Shown here piece by piece: positions 1 to 8,418 of a DNA stretch of 64,000 nt. The number at the start of each line of letters is the position of its first letter. Position 1 is the first letter of the stretch. The DNA is from Streptomyces sp. NK08204 (lineage in GTDB: Bacteria > Actinomycetota > Actinomycetes > Streptomycetales > Streptomycetaceae): NCBI RefSeq assembly GCF_020400585.1, contig NZ_JAINVF010000005.1, positions 124,001 to 188,000 of the forward strand, in the 5' to 3' direction. A program made the translations under genes and the position numbers. The notes beneath the pieces were generated by a model. That model saw only the letters and a list, made by a program, of their open reading frames with translations. It was not told where the DNA came from and did no database searches.

Positions 1-873
1 GAGTACGCCAAGGAGCGCGTGCAGGGTCCCGACCTGGCGAACTTCATGGACAAGTCCGCGCCGAAGGTCACCATCACCCACCACCCCGACGTGCGCCGCT
101 CGCTGATCACGCAGAAGGCGTACGCGGAGGGCATGCGTGCCCTCGTCCTCTACACCGCGTCCATCCAGGACACGATCGCGGTCAAGGAGGCGACCGGCGA
201 GGACGCGTCGGCCGAGCACGCGCTGAACGACCTGCTCCTGCCGATCGTGAAGGGCTACGGCTCCGAGAAGGGCTACGAGCAGCTCGCCCAGTCGCTGCAG
301 ACCTTCGGCGGCTCCGGCTTCCTGCAGGAGTACCCGATCGAGCAGTACATCCGGGACTCCAAGATCGACACCCTGTACGAGGGCACCACCGCGATCCAGG
401 GCCAGGACTTCTTCTTCCGGAAGATCGTCCGCAACCAGGGCGCCGCGCTGAACTCCCTCGCCGAGGACATCAAGAAGTTCCTGGCGCTCGGCACCGGCGG
501 CGAGGAACTGGCCGGCGCCCGCGAGCACCTCGCCAAGGCCGCCGTCGAGCTGGAGGCGATCGTCGGCCTGATGCTGACCGACCTCGCGGCCACCGAGCAG
601 GACGTCAAGAACATCTACAAGGTGGGTCTGAACACCACCCGTCTGCTGCTCGCCTCCGGTGACGTGATCGTCGGCTACCTGCTCCTCAAGGGCGCCGCGG
701 TCGCCGCCGAGAAGCTCCAGACGGCGTCGGCGAAGGACAAGGCGTTCTACACCGGCAAGATCGCCGCGGCGAAGTTCTTCGCGGCCAACGTCCTGCCCGG
801 CGTCACCATGGCCCGCAAGGTCGCGGAGAACGTCGACCTGGACCTCATGGAGCTGGACGAGGCGGCCTTCTAG
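1..873 (+). CDS. Acyl-CoA dehydrogenase, C-terminal part (5' end outside window)
   Basis: The reading frame is open from base 1, so the gene starts upstream and only about 290 C-terminal residues are visible. The block FGGSGFLQEYPIEQYIRD followed by LYEGTTAIQGQ is typical of the C-terminal helical domain of FAD acyl-CoA dehydrogenases; the Glu of YEGT is the usual position of the catalytic base. About 150 helical residues follow, as in long acyl-CoA dehydrogenases with the extra C-terminal-like domain. The expected role is alpha,beta-dehydrogenation of an acyl-CoA, passing electrons to ETF. A strong hairpin follows the stop codon. Substrate chain length cannot be told from this fragment. Confidence 0.9.
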   Translation, partial: EYAKERVQGPDLANFMDKSAPKVTITHHPDVRRSLITQKAYAEGMRALVLYTASIQDTIAVKEATGEDASAEHALNDLLLPIVKGYGSEKGYEQLAQSLQTFGGSGFLQEYPIEQYIRDSKIDTLYEGTTAIQGQDFFFRKIVRNQGAALNSLAEDIKKFLALGTGGEELAGAREHLAKAAVELEAIVGLMLTDLAATEQDVKNIYKVGLNTTRLLLASGDVIVGYLLLKGAAVAAEKLQTASAKDKAFYTGKIAAAKFFAANVLPGVTMARKVAENVDLDLMELDEAAF

Positions 874-897
874 TCCGCGTCCCCTCCGACCGCCTGC

Positions 898-932
898 GCG
901 GGCCCGCTCCCTACAGAGGGGAGCGGGCCCGC
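898..932 (+). terminator. Intrinsic terminator after the acyl-CoA dehydrogenase gene
   Basis: A perfect 14-bp GC-rich stem (898-911 with 919-932) closes a 7-nt loop, 24 bp after the stop codon and 13 bp before the next start. There is no long U tract, which is normal for Streptomyces terminators. Confidence 0.75.
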
Positions 933-945
933 GCTCGTCGTTAAG

Positions 946-2256
946 GTGAACACCATGAGCGCATCCGCTGCCCGCTTCGACCGCGGCCACACCGACGACC
1001 TGATGTCCTTCCTGGCGGCGAGCCCGACGCCGTACCACGCCGTGGCGAACGTCGCCGAACGGCTGGAGAAGGCGGGCTTCCGGCAGGTCGCGGAGACGGA
1101 TGCATGGGAGGGGACGAGCGGCGGCAGGTACGTGCTGCGCGGCGGCGCGATCGTGGCCTGGTACGTCCCCGAGGGCGCCGCACCGCACACGCCGTTCCAC
1201 ATCGTCGGCGCACACACCGACTCCCCGAACCTTCGGGTCAAGCCGCAGCCGGACAGCGGCGCGCACGGCTGGCGCCAGGTCGCGGTGGAGATCTACGGCG
1301 GCCCGCTGCTGAACTCCTGGCTCGACCGGGACCTGGGCCTGGCCGGCCGACTGACCCTGCGCGACGGCTCCTCGCACCTGGTGAACGTGGACCGGCCGCT
1401 GCTGCGCGTGCCGCAGCTCGCCATCCACCTCGACCGTTCCGTCGCCACCGAGGGGCTCAAGCTCGACAAGCAGCGGCACTCCCAGCCGGTATGGGGACTC
1501 GGCGACGACGTGACCGACGGCGACCTCATCGCCTTCCTGGAACAGGAGGCGGGGCTGCCGGCGGGCTCGGTGGCCGGCTGGGACCTGATGGTCAACCCGG
1601 TGGAGGCGCCGGCCTACCTCGGCCGGGACCGGGAGCTGGTCGCGGGCCCCCGGATGGACAACCTGCTGTCGGTGCACGCGGGCGCCGCCGCGCTCGCCGC
1701 CGTCGCCACCCGTGACGCCCGGCTCACCCGGATCCCCGTGCTGGCCGCCTTCGACCACGAGGAGAACGGCTCCCAGTCGGACACCGGCGCGGACGGGCCG
1801 CTGCTGGGCTCCGTCCTGGAACGCTCGGTGTTCGCGCGCGCAGGCTCGTACGAGGACCGGGCCCGCGCCTTCGCCGGAACGGTCTGCCTGTCCTCCGACA
1901 CGGGCCACGCCGTGCACCCCAACTACCCGGAACGGCACGACCCGACGCACCACCCGCGCGTCAACGGCGGCCCCATCCTGAAGGTCAACGTCAACAACCG
2001 CTACGCCACGGACGGTTCGGGCCGCGCCGTCTTCGCCGCCGCCTGCGAGAAGGCCAACGTCCCCTTCCAGACCTTCGTCTCCAACAACTCCATGCCCTGC
2101 GGCACCACGATCGGCCCGATCACCGCCGCCCGGCACGGCATCCGGACCGTCGACATCGGCGCGGCCATCCTGTCGATGCACAGCGCCCGCGAACTGTGCG
2201 GCGCCGAGGACCCCTACCTCCTGGCGAACGCGCTGGCCGCGTTCTTGGAGGGCTAG
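946..2256 (+). CDS. apeB: M18 family aminopeptidase
   Basis: A 436-residue zinc aminopeptidase of the M18 (aspartyl aminopeptidase) family, at the usual family length. Visible metal and catalytic motifs are GAHTDSP near residue 90, FDHEENGSQSDTGA near 270, SSDTGHAVHPNYPERHDP near 315 and CGTTIGPI near 385. It should remove N-terminal acidic or other residues from cytoplasmic peptides. GTG at 946 opens the frame and an in-frame ATG lies 9 bases downstream (955). No strong Shine-Dalgarno separates the two, so the exact start is uncertain. It is transcribed alone after a hairpin, with a small membrane protein gene 66 bp downstream. Confidence 0.93.
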   Translation: MNTMSASAARFDRGHTDDLMSFLAASPTPYHAVANVAERLEKAGFRQVAETDAWEGTSGGRYVLRGGAIVAWYVPEGAAPHTPFHIVGAHTDSPNLRVKPQPDSGAHGWRQVAVEIYGGPLLNSWLDRDLGLAGRLTLRDGSSHLVNVDRPLLRVPQLAIHLDRSVATEGLKLDKQRHSQPVWGLGDDVTDGDLIAFLEQEAGLPAGSVAGWDLMVNPVEAPAYLGRDRELVAGPRMDNLLSVHAGAAALAAVATRDARLTRIPVLAAFDHEENGSQSDTGADGPLLGSVLERSVFARAGSYEDRARAFAGTVCLSSDTGHAVHPNYPERHDPTHHPRVNGGPILKVNVNNRYATDGSGRAVFAAACEKANVPFQTFVSNNSMPCGTTIGPITAARHGIRTVDIGAAILSMHSARELCGAEDPYLLANALAAFLEG

Positions 2257-2322
2257 CCGGGAAAGACCCGGGTACCCGCTCGGCACCGGAGATTCCGGCA
2301 CCGAAAGGGGAGGCGAAGTCTC

Positions 2323-2577
2323 ATGGGGCTCGGCGGATGCATCATCCTCATCGCCGTGGGAGCCATCCTGACGTTCGCGACCGACTGGCACATGCAGGGT
2401 GTCAACCTCACGGTCGTCGGCCTGATCCTGATGGCCGTGGGGCTGATAGGCGTCACGACCTTCAGCGGGATCGCGCGACGCCGGCGGGTAGTGGTCCCGC
2501 CGGCGACGCCGGTGGTGGAGGAAGAGCCGCACCACCACCACCGCGGCGACGGATACGTCGACGGCTACGGCCTCTGA
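2323..2577 (+). CDS. Small membrane protein, DUF6458-like
   Basis: An 84-residue protein with two hydrophobic helices (about residues 3-20 and 27-47) separated by a short loop, then a basic patch (IARRRR) and a His-rich, acidic tail with four consecutive His. It resembles the small actinobacterial DUF6458 membrane proteins, whose function is unknown. GGGGAGG lies about 10 bases before the ATG. It converges on the NHL/thioredoxin gene with only 12 bp between them. Confidence 0.7.
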   Translation: MGLGGCIILIAVGAILTFATDWHMQGVNLTVVGLILMAVGLIGVTTFSGIARRRRVVVPPATPVVEEEPHHHHRGDGYVDGYGL

Positions 2578-2589
2578 CGCGACGCCCGG

Positions 2590-4419
2590 CTACTGCTCGT
2601 CCATGCCCGCCAGGACGAGCGGCAGGCGGTCCGCCCCGCCCTCGGTGAGACGGACCGGAACGCCCCAGTCCTGCTGGTGGACGTGGCAGGCGGGGTATTC
2701 GTTGGCCGGATCGTCGTCGCAGGACGCCGCCATCGCGGAGACGTGCAGAACGCCCTCCGCGACCGCCGGGTTCAGTTCCAGCTCGCGGGAGAGGTCCGTG
2801 TCGGCTCCCTCGCCCTTGAGCAGCAGCTCGGGCGGGGTGGCGGAGACCAGCAGGCGGGTCGAGGGGCCGTAACGGGTGTCCAGCTTCTGGCCCGCCGGGG
2901 CCTGGAAGATCACGTCCAGGCGCAGGCGGCCGGGGGCGACCTGCGTCGCCGCGCGCTGCGTGCGGTGGGCGACGGACTCCACCCGGACGGCCTCCTCGGG
3001 CAGGCGCAGCCGGGTCAGGCGGTGCCGGGCCGACTCCACGACCACGATGTCCTCGCCGACGAGGACCGCGTCGCTGGGCTCGCGCAGGTCCGTCGCGAGG
3101 GTGGTGACCTCGCCGGTGGCGGGGTCGTAGCGGCGCAGCGCGTGGTTGTAGGTGTCGGCGACCGCCACCGAGCCGTCCGGCAGCGCCGTCACGCCCAGCG
3201 GGTGCTGGAAGAGGGCCTGCTCCGCGGCGCCGTCCCGGTGACCGAAGTCGAACAGCCCGGTGCCGACCGCCGTGTGGACGTGACCGTCGAGGTCCACCCA
3301 GCGCAGCGCGCTGGTCTCGGAGTCGGCGAGCCAGAGCCGGTCGGCGGTGGCCGCGAGACCGGAGGGCTGCGCGAACCAGGCCTCGGCGCCGGGGCCGTCG
3401 ACCAGGCCCTCGTTGGTGGTGCCGGCCGTGACGGCGACCGTCCGCTCCGCCGGGTCGTAGGCCCACAGCTGGTGGGTGCCCGCCATGGCGATCCACACCT
3501 TGCCGCCGAACAGCGCCACGTCCCACGGGGAGGAGAGGCTCACCTCGCGCGCCGGGCCGGAGGTCGCGGAGCCCTGCCACCACTGCTTTCCGGTGCCCGC
3601 CAGCGTCGTCACCGTGCCGGAGGCGAGGTCGAGGCGGCGCAGGGCGTGGTTGACGGTGTCGGCGACGACCACCGAGCCCTCGTCCAACAGCGCGAGACCC
3701 TGCGGCTCGTTGAACGCGGCCTCCTGCGGGCCGCCGTCGACGAACGCGCGCGCGCCGGAGCCAATCCGCCGCACGACCGTCTCGGCGTCCTCGGCCAGCT
3801 CCACCAGCTGGTGCCGGGTGGTGTCGCTGACCAGAAAGTTCCCGGACGGCAGCAGAAGCGCCCTGCCCGGGAAGCGGAGCGTGGTCGGCTCCGGCTCCGG
3901 CGGCACGTACGGCCCGTCGCCGCGGCGCAGCGTGCCCTTCGCCTCGTGCTCCGTCTCCAGCTCCTCGACCAGCCGCTCGATGGCGTGCGCGTGTCCCTCG
4001 CCCGCGTGCTGGGCGACGACGTACCCCTCAGGGTCGATCACGACGAGGGTCGGCCAGGCGCGGACCGCGTACTGCTTCCACGTCGCCAGCTCCGGGTCGT
4101 CCAGCACGGGGTGCTCCACGCCGTACCGCTCGACCGCGTCCACGACCGCCTGGTGCTCGGCCTCGTGCACGAACTTGGGGGAGTGCACGCCGATGACGAC
4201 CACCGTGTCCCGGTGCTTCTCCTCCAGCTCGCGCAGCTCGTCCAGGACGTGCAGGCAGTTGATGCAGCAGAAGGTCCAGAAGTCCAGGACCACGATGCGT
4301 CCGCGCAGGTCGGCCAGGGTGTACTGCTTGCCGCCCGTGTTCAGCCAGCCGCCCTTGCCGATCAGCTCGGGGGCGCGGACGCGGGCGCGTCGGGCAGTCG
4401 CCGGGGAAGTGTCGCTCAT
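2590..4419 (-). CDS. Thioredoxin-like protein with NHL-repeat beta-propeller
   Basis: About 609 residues. The first ~150 form a thioredoxin/TlpA-type domain with a CINC redox pair in WTFCCINCLH, followed by PTLVVIDPEG (the cis-Pro loop). Residues ~190-500 carry repeated NHL strands such as NEPQGLALLDEGSVVVADTVNHALRRLD and QHPLGVTALPDGSVAVADTYNHALRRYD-type units. A C-terminal beta-rich region (~500-609) follows. The family is the bacterial homologue of NHLRC2. No signal peptide is visible, so a cytoplasmic redox or scaffold role is likely, but the substrate is unknown. The start is placed at MSDTS (4419); an in-frame ATG 24 bases upstream (4443) is also possible. Confidence 0.88.
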   Translation of the reverse strand: MSDTSPATARRARVRAPELIGKGGWLNTGGKQYTLADLRGRIVVLDFWTFCCINCLHVLDELRELEEKHRDTVVVIGVHSPKFVHEAEHQAVVDAVERYGVEHPVLDDPELATWKQYAVRAWPTLVVIDPEGYVVAQHAGEGHAHAIERLVEELETEHEAKGTLRRGDGPYVPPEPEPTTLRFPGRALLLPSGNFLVSDTTRHQLVELAEDAETVVRRIGSGARAFVDGGPQEAAFNEPQGLALLDEGSVVVADTVNHALRRLDLASGTVTTLAGTGKQWWQGSATSGPAREVSLSSPWDVALFGGKVWIAMAGTHQLWAYDPAERTVAVTAGTTNEGLVDGPGAEAWFAQPSGLAATADRLWLADSETSALRWVDLDGHVHTAVGTGLFDFGHRDGAAEQALFQHPLGVTALPDGSVAVADTYNHALRRYDPATGEVTTLATDLREPSDAVLVGEDIVVVESARHRLTRLRLPEEAVRVESVAHRTQRAATQVAPGRLRLDVIFQAPAGQKLDTRYGPSTRLLVSATPPELLLKGEGADTDLSRELELNPAVAEGVLHVSAMAASCDDDPANEYPACHVHQQDWGVPVRLTEGGADRLPLVLAGMDEQ

Positions 4420-4449
4420 GGACCCAAGGGTGCCATTGGGCACCGACAG

Positions 4450-4851
4450 TCACGTCAGCGCGTGGCCCGTGGTGGCGTCCACGTGGTCGGGTACGTCGTC
4501 GTGGCGGTCGCCCACCGTCAAGGTGCCCGTGGGTTCGAACACCAGGATCGAGGTGGCGAGTGGGGCGTACGGCTTGTGCTCGGTGCCGCGCGGGACGGTG
4601 AAGACGGAGCCCTTGGTGAGCACGACCGTCCGGTCACCGGCCGGCTCGCGCAGCGCGATGTGCAGTTCGCCGTCCAGGACCAGGAAGAACTCGTCGGTGT
4701 CGTCGTGGACGTGCCAGACGTGCTCGCCGTGGACCTTCGCGATGCGGACGTCGTAGTCGTTGACGGCCGTCACGATGCGCGGGCTCCAGTGCTCGCTGAA
4801 GGAGGAGAGGGCGGTGGCCAGGGAGATCGGTTCGCTGCTCATGTCCCCCAT
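4450..4851 (-). CDS. Cupin-domain protein
   Basis: A 133-residue single-domain cupin. Motif 1 is visible as HVHDDTDEFFLVLDGELHI and motif 2 as PRGTEHKPYA, with His and Glu residues placed to bind a metal. Small cupins of this type act as dioxygenases, isomerases or sugar-binding proteins; nothing here fixes the substrate. It is divergent from a GlxA-type AraC regulator, with only 43 bp between the two starts, so that regulator is the obvious candidate to control it. Confidence 0.85.
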   Translation of the reverse strand: MGDMSSEPISLATALSSFSEHWSPRIVTAVNDYDVRIAKVHGEHVWHVHDDTDEFFLVLDGELHIALREPAGDRTVVLTKGSVFTVPRGTEHKPYAPLATSILVFEPTGTLTVGDRHDDVPDHVDATTGHALT

Positions 4852-4894
4852 CGTCGGCGGTGACCGGGGGCCGCACCAGTGCTAGAAACCGCAC

Positions 4895-5902
4895 ATGCCG
4901 CAAGGATCCTCTCATCACCGTCCGCACCGAGTCGCCGTGATCGTCGACGACGGGACGAACCCCTTCGAGGTCGGGGTCGCGACCGAACTGTTCGGGCTGC
5001 CCCGGCCGGAACTGGGCCTGCCCGGGCCCCTCTACGAGGTGACGCTGTGCACGCCCACCTCGGCGGTGCGGATGAACCACGGCTTCTTCACCCTGACCGG
5101 CGTACCCGGCCTGGACGCGGTGGACGGGGCCGACACCCTCGTCGTGCCCGGACGCCCGGACAACGTCGTACCGCGCGGGGACGACGTCCTTGACGCGATC
5201 CGCCGCACGCACGCGCGCGGCGCCCGCGTCGTCAGCTTCTGCACCGGCACCTTCGCGCTCGCCGAGGCCGGGCTGCTCGACGGGCGCCGGGCCACCACCC
5301 ATTGGATGTGGGCGGACACCTTCCGGGACCTGCACCCGAAGGTGCTCCTGGAGCCCGACGTGCTCTACGTGGACGAGAAAGACGTCCTCACCGCCGCCGG
5401 CAGCGCCGCCGCCCTCGATCTCGGCCTGCGCCTGTGGCACCGCGACCACGGAGCGGAGATCGCCAACGCCGTCTCCCGGCGGCTCGTCTTCGCCGCCCAC
5501 CGGGACGGCGGCCAGCGCCAGTTCGTGGAGCGTCCGCTGCCCGACATCCCCGACGACTCCCTCGGCCCGCTGCTCGCCTGGGCGCAGGAACGGCTGGGCG
5601 AGCCACTGACGGTGGCGGAGCTGGCCGCCCGTGCGGCCGTCTCCCCCGCCACGCTGCACCGCCGCTTCCGCAGCCAGCTGGGTACGACCCCGCTGGCCTG
5701 GCTCACCCGGGAACGTGTCGCGCTCGCCTGCCGGCTGATCGAGCGGGGCGAGGAGCGGCTGGATGTCGTGGCAGCGCGCAGCGGCCTGGGCACGGCGGCC
5801 AACCTACGGGCGCGGCTGCGACGCGAGACCGGGCTGAGCCCGTCGTCGTACCGGCGCCGCTTCGGCCCGGTGGCCGACGGCGCCCTGGGCGGCGCCCTGT
5901 GA
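4895..5902 (+). CDS. GlxA-family transcriptional regulator (DJ-1/PfpI plus AraC HTH)
   Basis: A 335-residue two-domain regulator. Residues ~12-190 form a DJ-1/PfpI-like amidotransferase fold with SFCTGTFALAEAGLLDGRRA, including the nucleophile-position Cys. Residues ~225-325 contain two helix-turn-helix motifs of the AraC/XylS type (LTVAELAARAAVSPATLHRRF and the second HTH ending in SPSSYRRRF). GlxA-like proteins are usually activators responding to a small metabolite bound by the PfpI domain. It faces the cupin gene across 43 bp, and its stop lies 32 bp before the preferred start of the LURP-one protein. Confidence 0.92.
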   Translation: MPQGSSHHRPHRVAVIVDDGTNPFEVGVATELFGLPRPELGLPGPLYEVTLCTPTSAVRMNHGFFTLTGVPGLDAVDGADTLVVPGRPDNVVPRGDDVLDAIRRTHARGARVVSFCTGTFALAEAGLLDGRRATTHWMWADTFRDLHPKVLLEPDVLYVDEKDVLTAAGSAAALDLGLRLWHRDHGAEIANAVSRRLVFAAHRDGGQRQFVERPLPDIPDDSLGPLLAWAQERLGEPLTVAELAARAAVSPATLHRRFRSQLGTTPLAWLTRERVALACRLIERGEERLDVVAARSGLGTAANLRARLRRETGLSPSSYRRRFGPVADGALGGAL

Positions 5903-5934
5903 TGATCTCCGCGTCCCGGGGAAGCACCTCCGGT

Positions 5935-6453
5935 ATGAGACTCCTCGTACGCGACCGGCTCCTCGGCATCGGTGACGACTACTGGATCGAGGACGAGCAC
6001 GGCCGGAAGGTCTTCCTCGTCGACGGCAAGGCCATGCGGCTGCGGGACACCTTCGAGCTGAAGGACGCCCAGGGGCGCGTCCTGATCGACATCCACCGGA
6101 AGATGTTCGCGCTGCGCGACACGATGGTGATCGAGCGGGGCGGCGAGAGCCTCGCCACGATCAGGCGCAAGCGGCTGTCCCTGCTGCGCAACCACTACCG
6201 GGTGTCCCTCGTGGACGGCACCGGACTGGACGTCAGCGGCAAGGTCCTCGACCGCGAGTTCGCCATCGAGTACGACGGCGAACTCCTCGCGGTCATCTCC
6301 CGGCGGTGGCTGCACGTCCGGGAGACCTACGGCATCGACGTCGTCCGCGAGGACGCGGATCCCGCGCTGCTGCTCGCGGTCGCGGTGTGCGTGATCCACC
6401 TCGCGGAGAAGGAACGGGAGAAGGAGCAGGAGAAGGACCGGGAGGAGGACTAG
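5935..6453 (+). CDS. LURP-one-related family protein
   Basis: A 172-residue protein of the LURP-one/Tubby-like beta-barrel family. It starts MRLLVRDRLLGIGDDYWIED, a typical family opening, and the repeated strand pattern (F-LVDGK, RDTFELKD, REFAIEYDG) continues to residue ~150 before a charged KEREKEQEKDREED tail. These proteins probably bind lipid or membranes, but no activity is established. I prefer the ATG at 5935 because homology begins there and GGGGAAG lies upstream; an in-frame ATG at 5902 overlaps the regulator stop codon. The 3' end overlaps the convergent hydrolase gene by 4 bp. Confidence 0.82.
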   Translation: MRLLVRDRLLGIGDDYWIEDEHGRKVFLVDGKAMRLRDTFELKDAQGRVLIDIHRKMFALRDTMVIERGGESLATIRRKRLSLLRNHYRVSLVDGTGLDVSGKVLDREFAIEYDGELLAVISRRWLHVRETYGIDVVREDADPALLLAVAVCVIHLAEKEREKEQEKDREED

Positions 6454-7250
6454 CCGTGGCGTCGGGGCGGCTCCAGGCCCAGCATCCGGTCCTTCAGCGC
6501 CGGGAACTGCTCGCGGGTCGCGGCCACCTTCCCGGGGTCGAGGTCGACGGTCAGGACCTCTTCGCCGGCCCCCGCCTCGGCCAGCACCTCGCCCCACGGA
6601 TCCACCACGATCGAGTGACCCGCCTGCGGAACTCCGGCGTGTGTCCCGGCCGTTCCACAGGCGAGCACGAACGCCTGGTTCTCCACCGCCCGTGCCTGAG
6701 CCAGCAGCGTCCAGTGCGCGCGCCGGCGCTCGGGCCAGCCCGCCGGAATCACCAGGATCTCGGCGCCGGCGTCCACGAGGGAGCGGAAGAGTTCGGGGAA
6801 ACGGAGGTCGTAGCAGGTGGCCACGCCCAGGGTGGTTTCGGGCAGCCGGACCGTCACCAGGTCCCGCCCGGCCCCCATGAGCACGGCCTCGCCCTGGTCG
6901 AAACCGAACCGGTGGATCTTGCGGTAGGCCGCGGCCAGGTCACCGGAGGGGGAGAAGACGAGAGAGGTGTTGTAGAGCGTCCCGTCGGGGTCCCGTTCGG
7001 GGATCGAGCCCGCGTGCAGCCACACGCCCGCGTCGCTCGCCGCCTTGGCCATCGCCTCGTACGTGGGGCCCTCGAGCGGTTCGGCCTCCCGGCCGAACTC
7101 CTCGTAGGCGAAGGCACCCGTGGTCCACAGCTCGGGCAGCACCACGAGGTCGGCACCGGACTGCGCGCGTACGAGCGCGGCGGCCCGCTGCCTCCTGTCG
7201 GTTGCCGATTCGCCCTCGTCCACGGTCATCTGGATCAGCGAGGCGCGCAC
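6450..7250 (-). CDS. Carbon-nitrogen hydrolase (nitrilase superfamily, amidase type)
   Basis: A 266-residue nitrilase-fold enzyme with the full catalytic triad: Glu in LVVLPELWTTG, Lys in AAYRKIHRFG and Cys in ATCYDLRFPELFRS. The short length and the YRKIHRFGFDQGE segment fit the omega-amidase / NIT2-like or 2-oxoglutaramate amidase branch, hydrolysing a C-N amide bond in the cytoplasm. The specific substrate is not fixed by the sequence. GTG at 7250 (giving VRASLIQM) is taken as the start because homology begins there; the open frame continues upstream without similarity. It is divergent from the gene at 7435. Confidence 0.88.
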   Translation of the reverse strand: MRASLIQMTVDEGESATDRRQRAAALVRAQSGADLVVLPELWTTGAFAYEEFGREAEPLEGPTYEAMAKAASDAGVWLHAGSIPERDPDGTLYNTSLVFSPSGDLAAAYRKIHRFGFDQGEAVLMGAGRDLVTVRLPETTLGVATCYDLRFPELFRSLVDAGAEILVIPAGWPERRRAHWTLLAQARAVENQAFVLACGTAGTHAGVPQAGHSIVVDPWGEVLAEAGAGEEVLTVDLDPGKVAATREQFPALKDRMLGLEPPRRHG

Positions 7251-7434
7251 ACTACCACCGTCCTGGCATTCGAGTCGTCCACACGGGCCTACGATCGTCA
7301 CACGAAAGCACTGCCGGGGTGCCTTGGGGCAGCGTAACTTAGCGGTTTGAGACGCCCGCCGAGTGTCGCCGCCTCCCACTGGCAACGCCGCCCACAACCT
7401 GCCCGTGTACCAACCGCCGAGGGGTCCCGTTTCC

Positions 7435-8259
7435 GTGAGTCTGCATCCAACCCTCCAGCCCTACGCCGACGCCTGGACCGACTCCATCGAAGCGATATCC
7501 GAGCTGGTGCAGTCCCTCGCGGAACCGGACTGGAACCGGCGGACCCCCTGCCCCGGCTGGTCGGTGCGGGACATCGTGTCCCACGTCATCGGCCTCGACT
7601 GCGAGCTGCTCGGCGACCCGCGGCCCATCCACGCGCTGCCGCGCGACCTCTTCCACGTGACCACCGACCACCAGCGCTACATGGAGATGCAGGTCGACGT
7701 CCGCAGGCACCACACGGCGCCGGAGATGACGGCCGAGCTGGAGTACACGGTCATCCGCCGCAACCGCCAGCTGCGCAACGAGTCCCGTGACCCGGGCACC
7801 ATGGTGCGCGGCCCGCTCGGCTCCGAGGTCACCCTGGAACAGGCCATGCGAACCCGCGCGTTCGACGTCTGGGTGCACGAGCAGGACCTGCGCACCGCAC
7901 TCGGCCGCCCCGGCAACCTGGACTCGCCGGGCGCGTACGTGGCCCGTGACGTCCTGCTGGGCGCCCTGCCCAAGGTCGTGGCCAAGGACTCGGACGCCCC
8001 GCGCAGTTCGGCGGTCGTCTTCGACGTGCACGGCCCCGTGGAGTTCCTCCGCACGATCCGGGTGGACATGCAGGGCCGGGGCACCCTGGAGACCGCCCCC
8101 GCCCTGGGCCCCGCCGCCACCCTCAGCCTCGACTGGGAGACCTACGTCCGCCTGGCCTGCGGCCGGGTGGCCCCGGAGGCGGTGGCGGACCGGGTGACGG
8201 CGGAGGGCGACCAGGCCCTGGCGACGGCGATCCTGAAGAACTTCGCCGTGACGCCGTGA
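7435..8259 (+). CDS. Maleylpyruvate isomerase family mycothiol-dependent enzyme
   Basis: A 274-residue DinB-like four-helix metalloenzyme. TPCPGWSVRDIVSHVIGLDCELLGD near residue 40 carries the His expected to bind zinc, and the segment RAFDVWVHEQDLRTALG near residue 145 supplies the further His/Glu-type ligands. The C-terminal SCP2-like region (~185-270) is typical of actinobacterial MDMPI proteins. Such enzymes use mycothiol or bind divalent metal; the substrate is unknown. GTG at 7435 is preceded by GAGGGG at 7419. The stop codon opens a run of short GCCGTGAC-type repeats. Confidence 0.85.
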   Translation: MSLHPTLQPYADAWTDSIEAISELVQSLAEPDWNRRTPCPGWSVRDIVSHVIGLDCELLGDPRPIHALPRDLFHVTTDHQRYMEMQVDVRRHHTAPEMTAELEYTVIRRNRQLRNESRDPGTMVRGPLGSEVTLEQAMRTRAFDVWVHEQDLRTALGRPGNLDSPGAYVARDVLLGALPKVVAKDSDAPRSSAVVFDVHGPVEFLRTIRVDMQGRGTLETAPALGPAATLSLDWETYVRLACGRVAPEAVADRVTAEGDQALATAILKNFAVTP

Positions 8260-8385
8260 CGCCGTGACGCAGTGACGCCGTGAGGTCTCGTGGTGCCGTG
8301 CCGTGCCGTCGCGATGCCGCGATGCCGCGATGCCTTGACGCCGTGGTGCCGTGACGCCGTGGTGTGTGGTGCCGTGACACCGTGG
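8246..8385. repeat. Degenerate short repeats (GCCGTGAC / GCGATGCC units)
   Basis: The end of the MDMPI gene and the following ~125 bp consist of imperfect 7-10 bp units, mostly GCCGTGACG, GCCGTGGTG and CGATGCCG. They fill the space between two convergent genes. No hairpin terminator stands out, and slippage-generated low-complexity DNA is the simplest reading. Confidence 0.6.
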
Positions 8386-8418
8386 GGGCTTGGCCGCGCG
8401 GGGCGGGGAGGCACCGGT

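Noticed and set aside
2677..4863. Long plus-strand open frame of 728 codons
   Set aside because: It lies antisense to the thioredoxin/NHL and cupin genes and has no domain motifs; a high-GC shadow.
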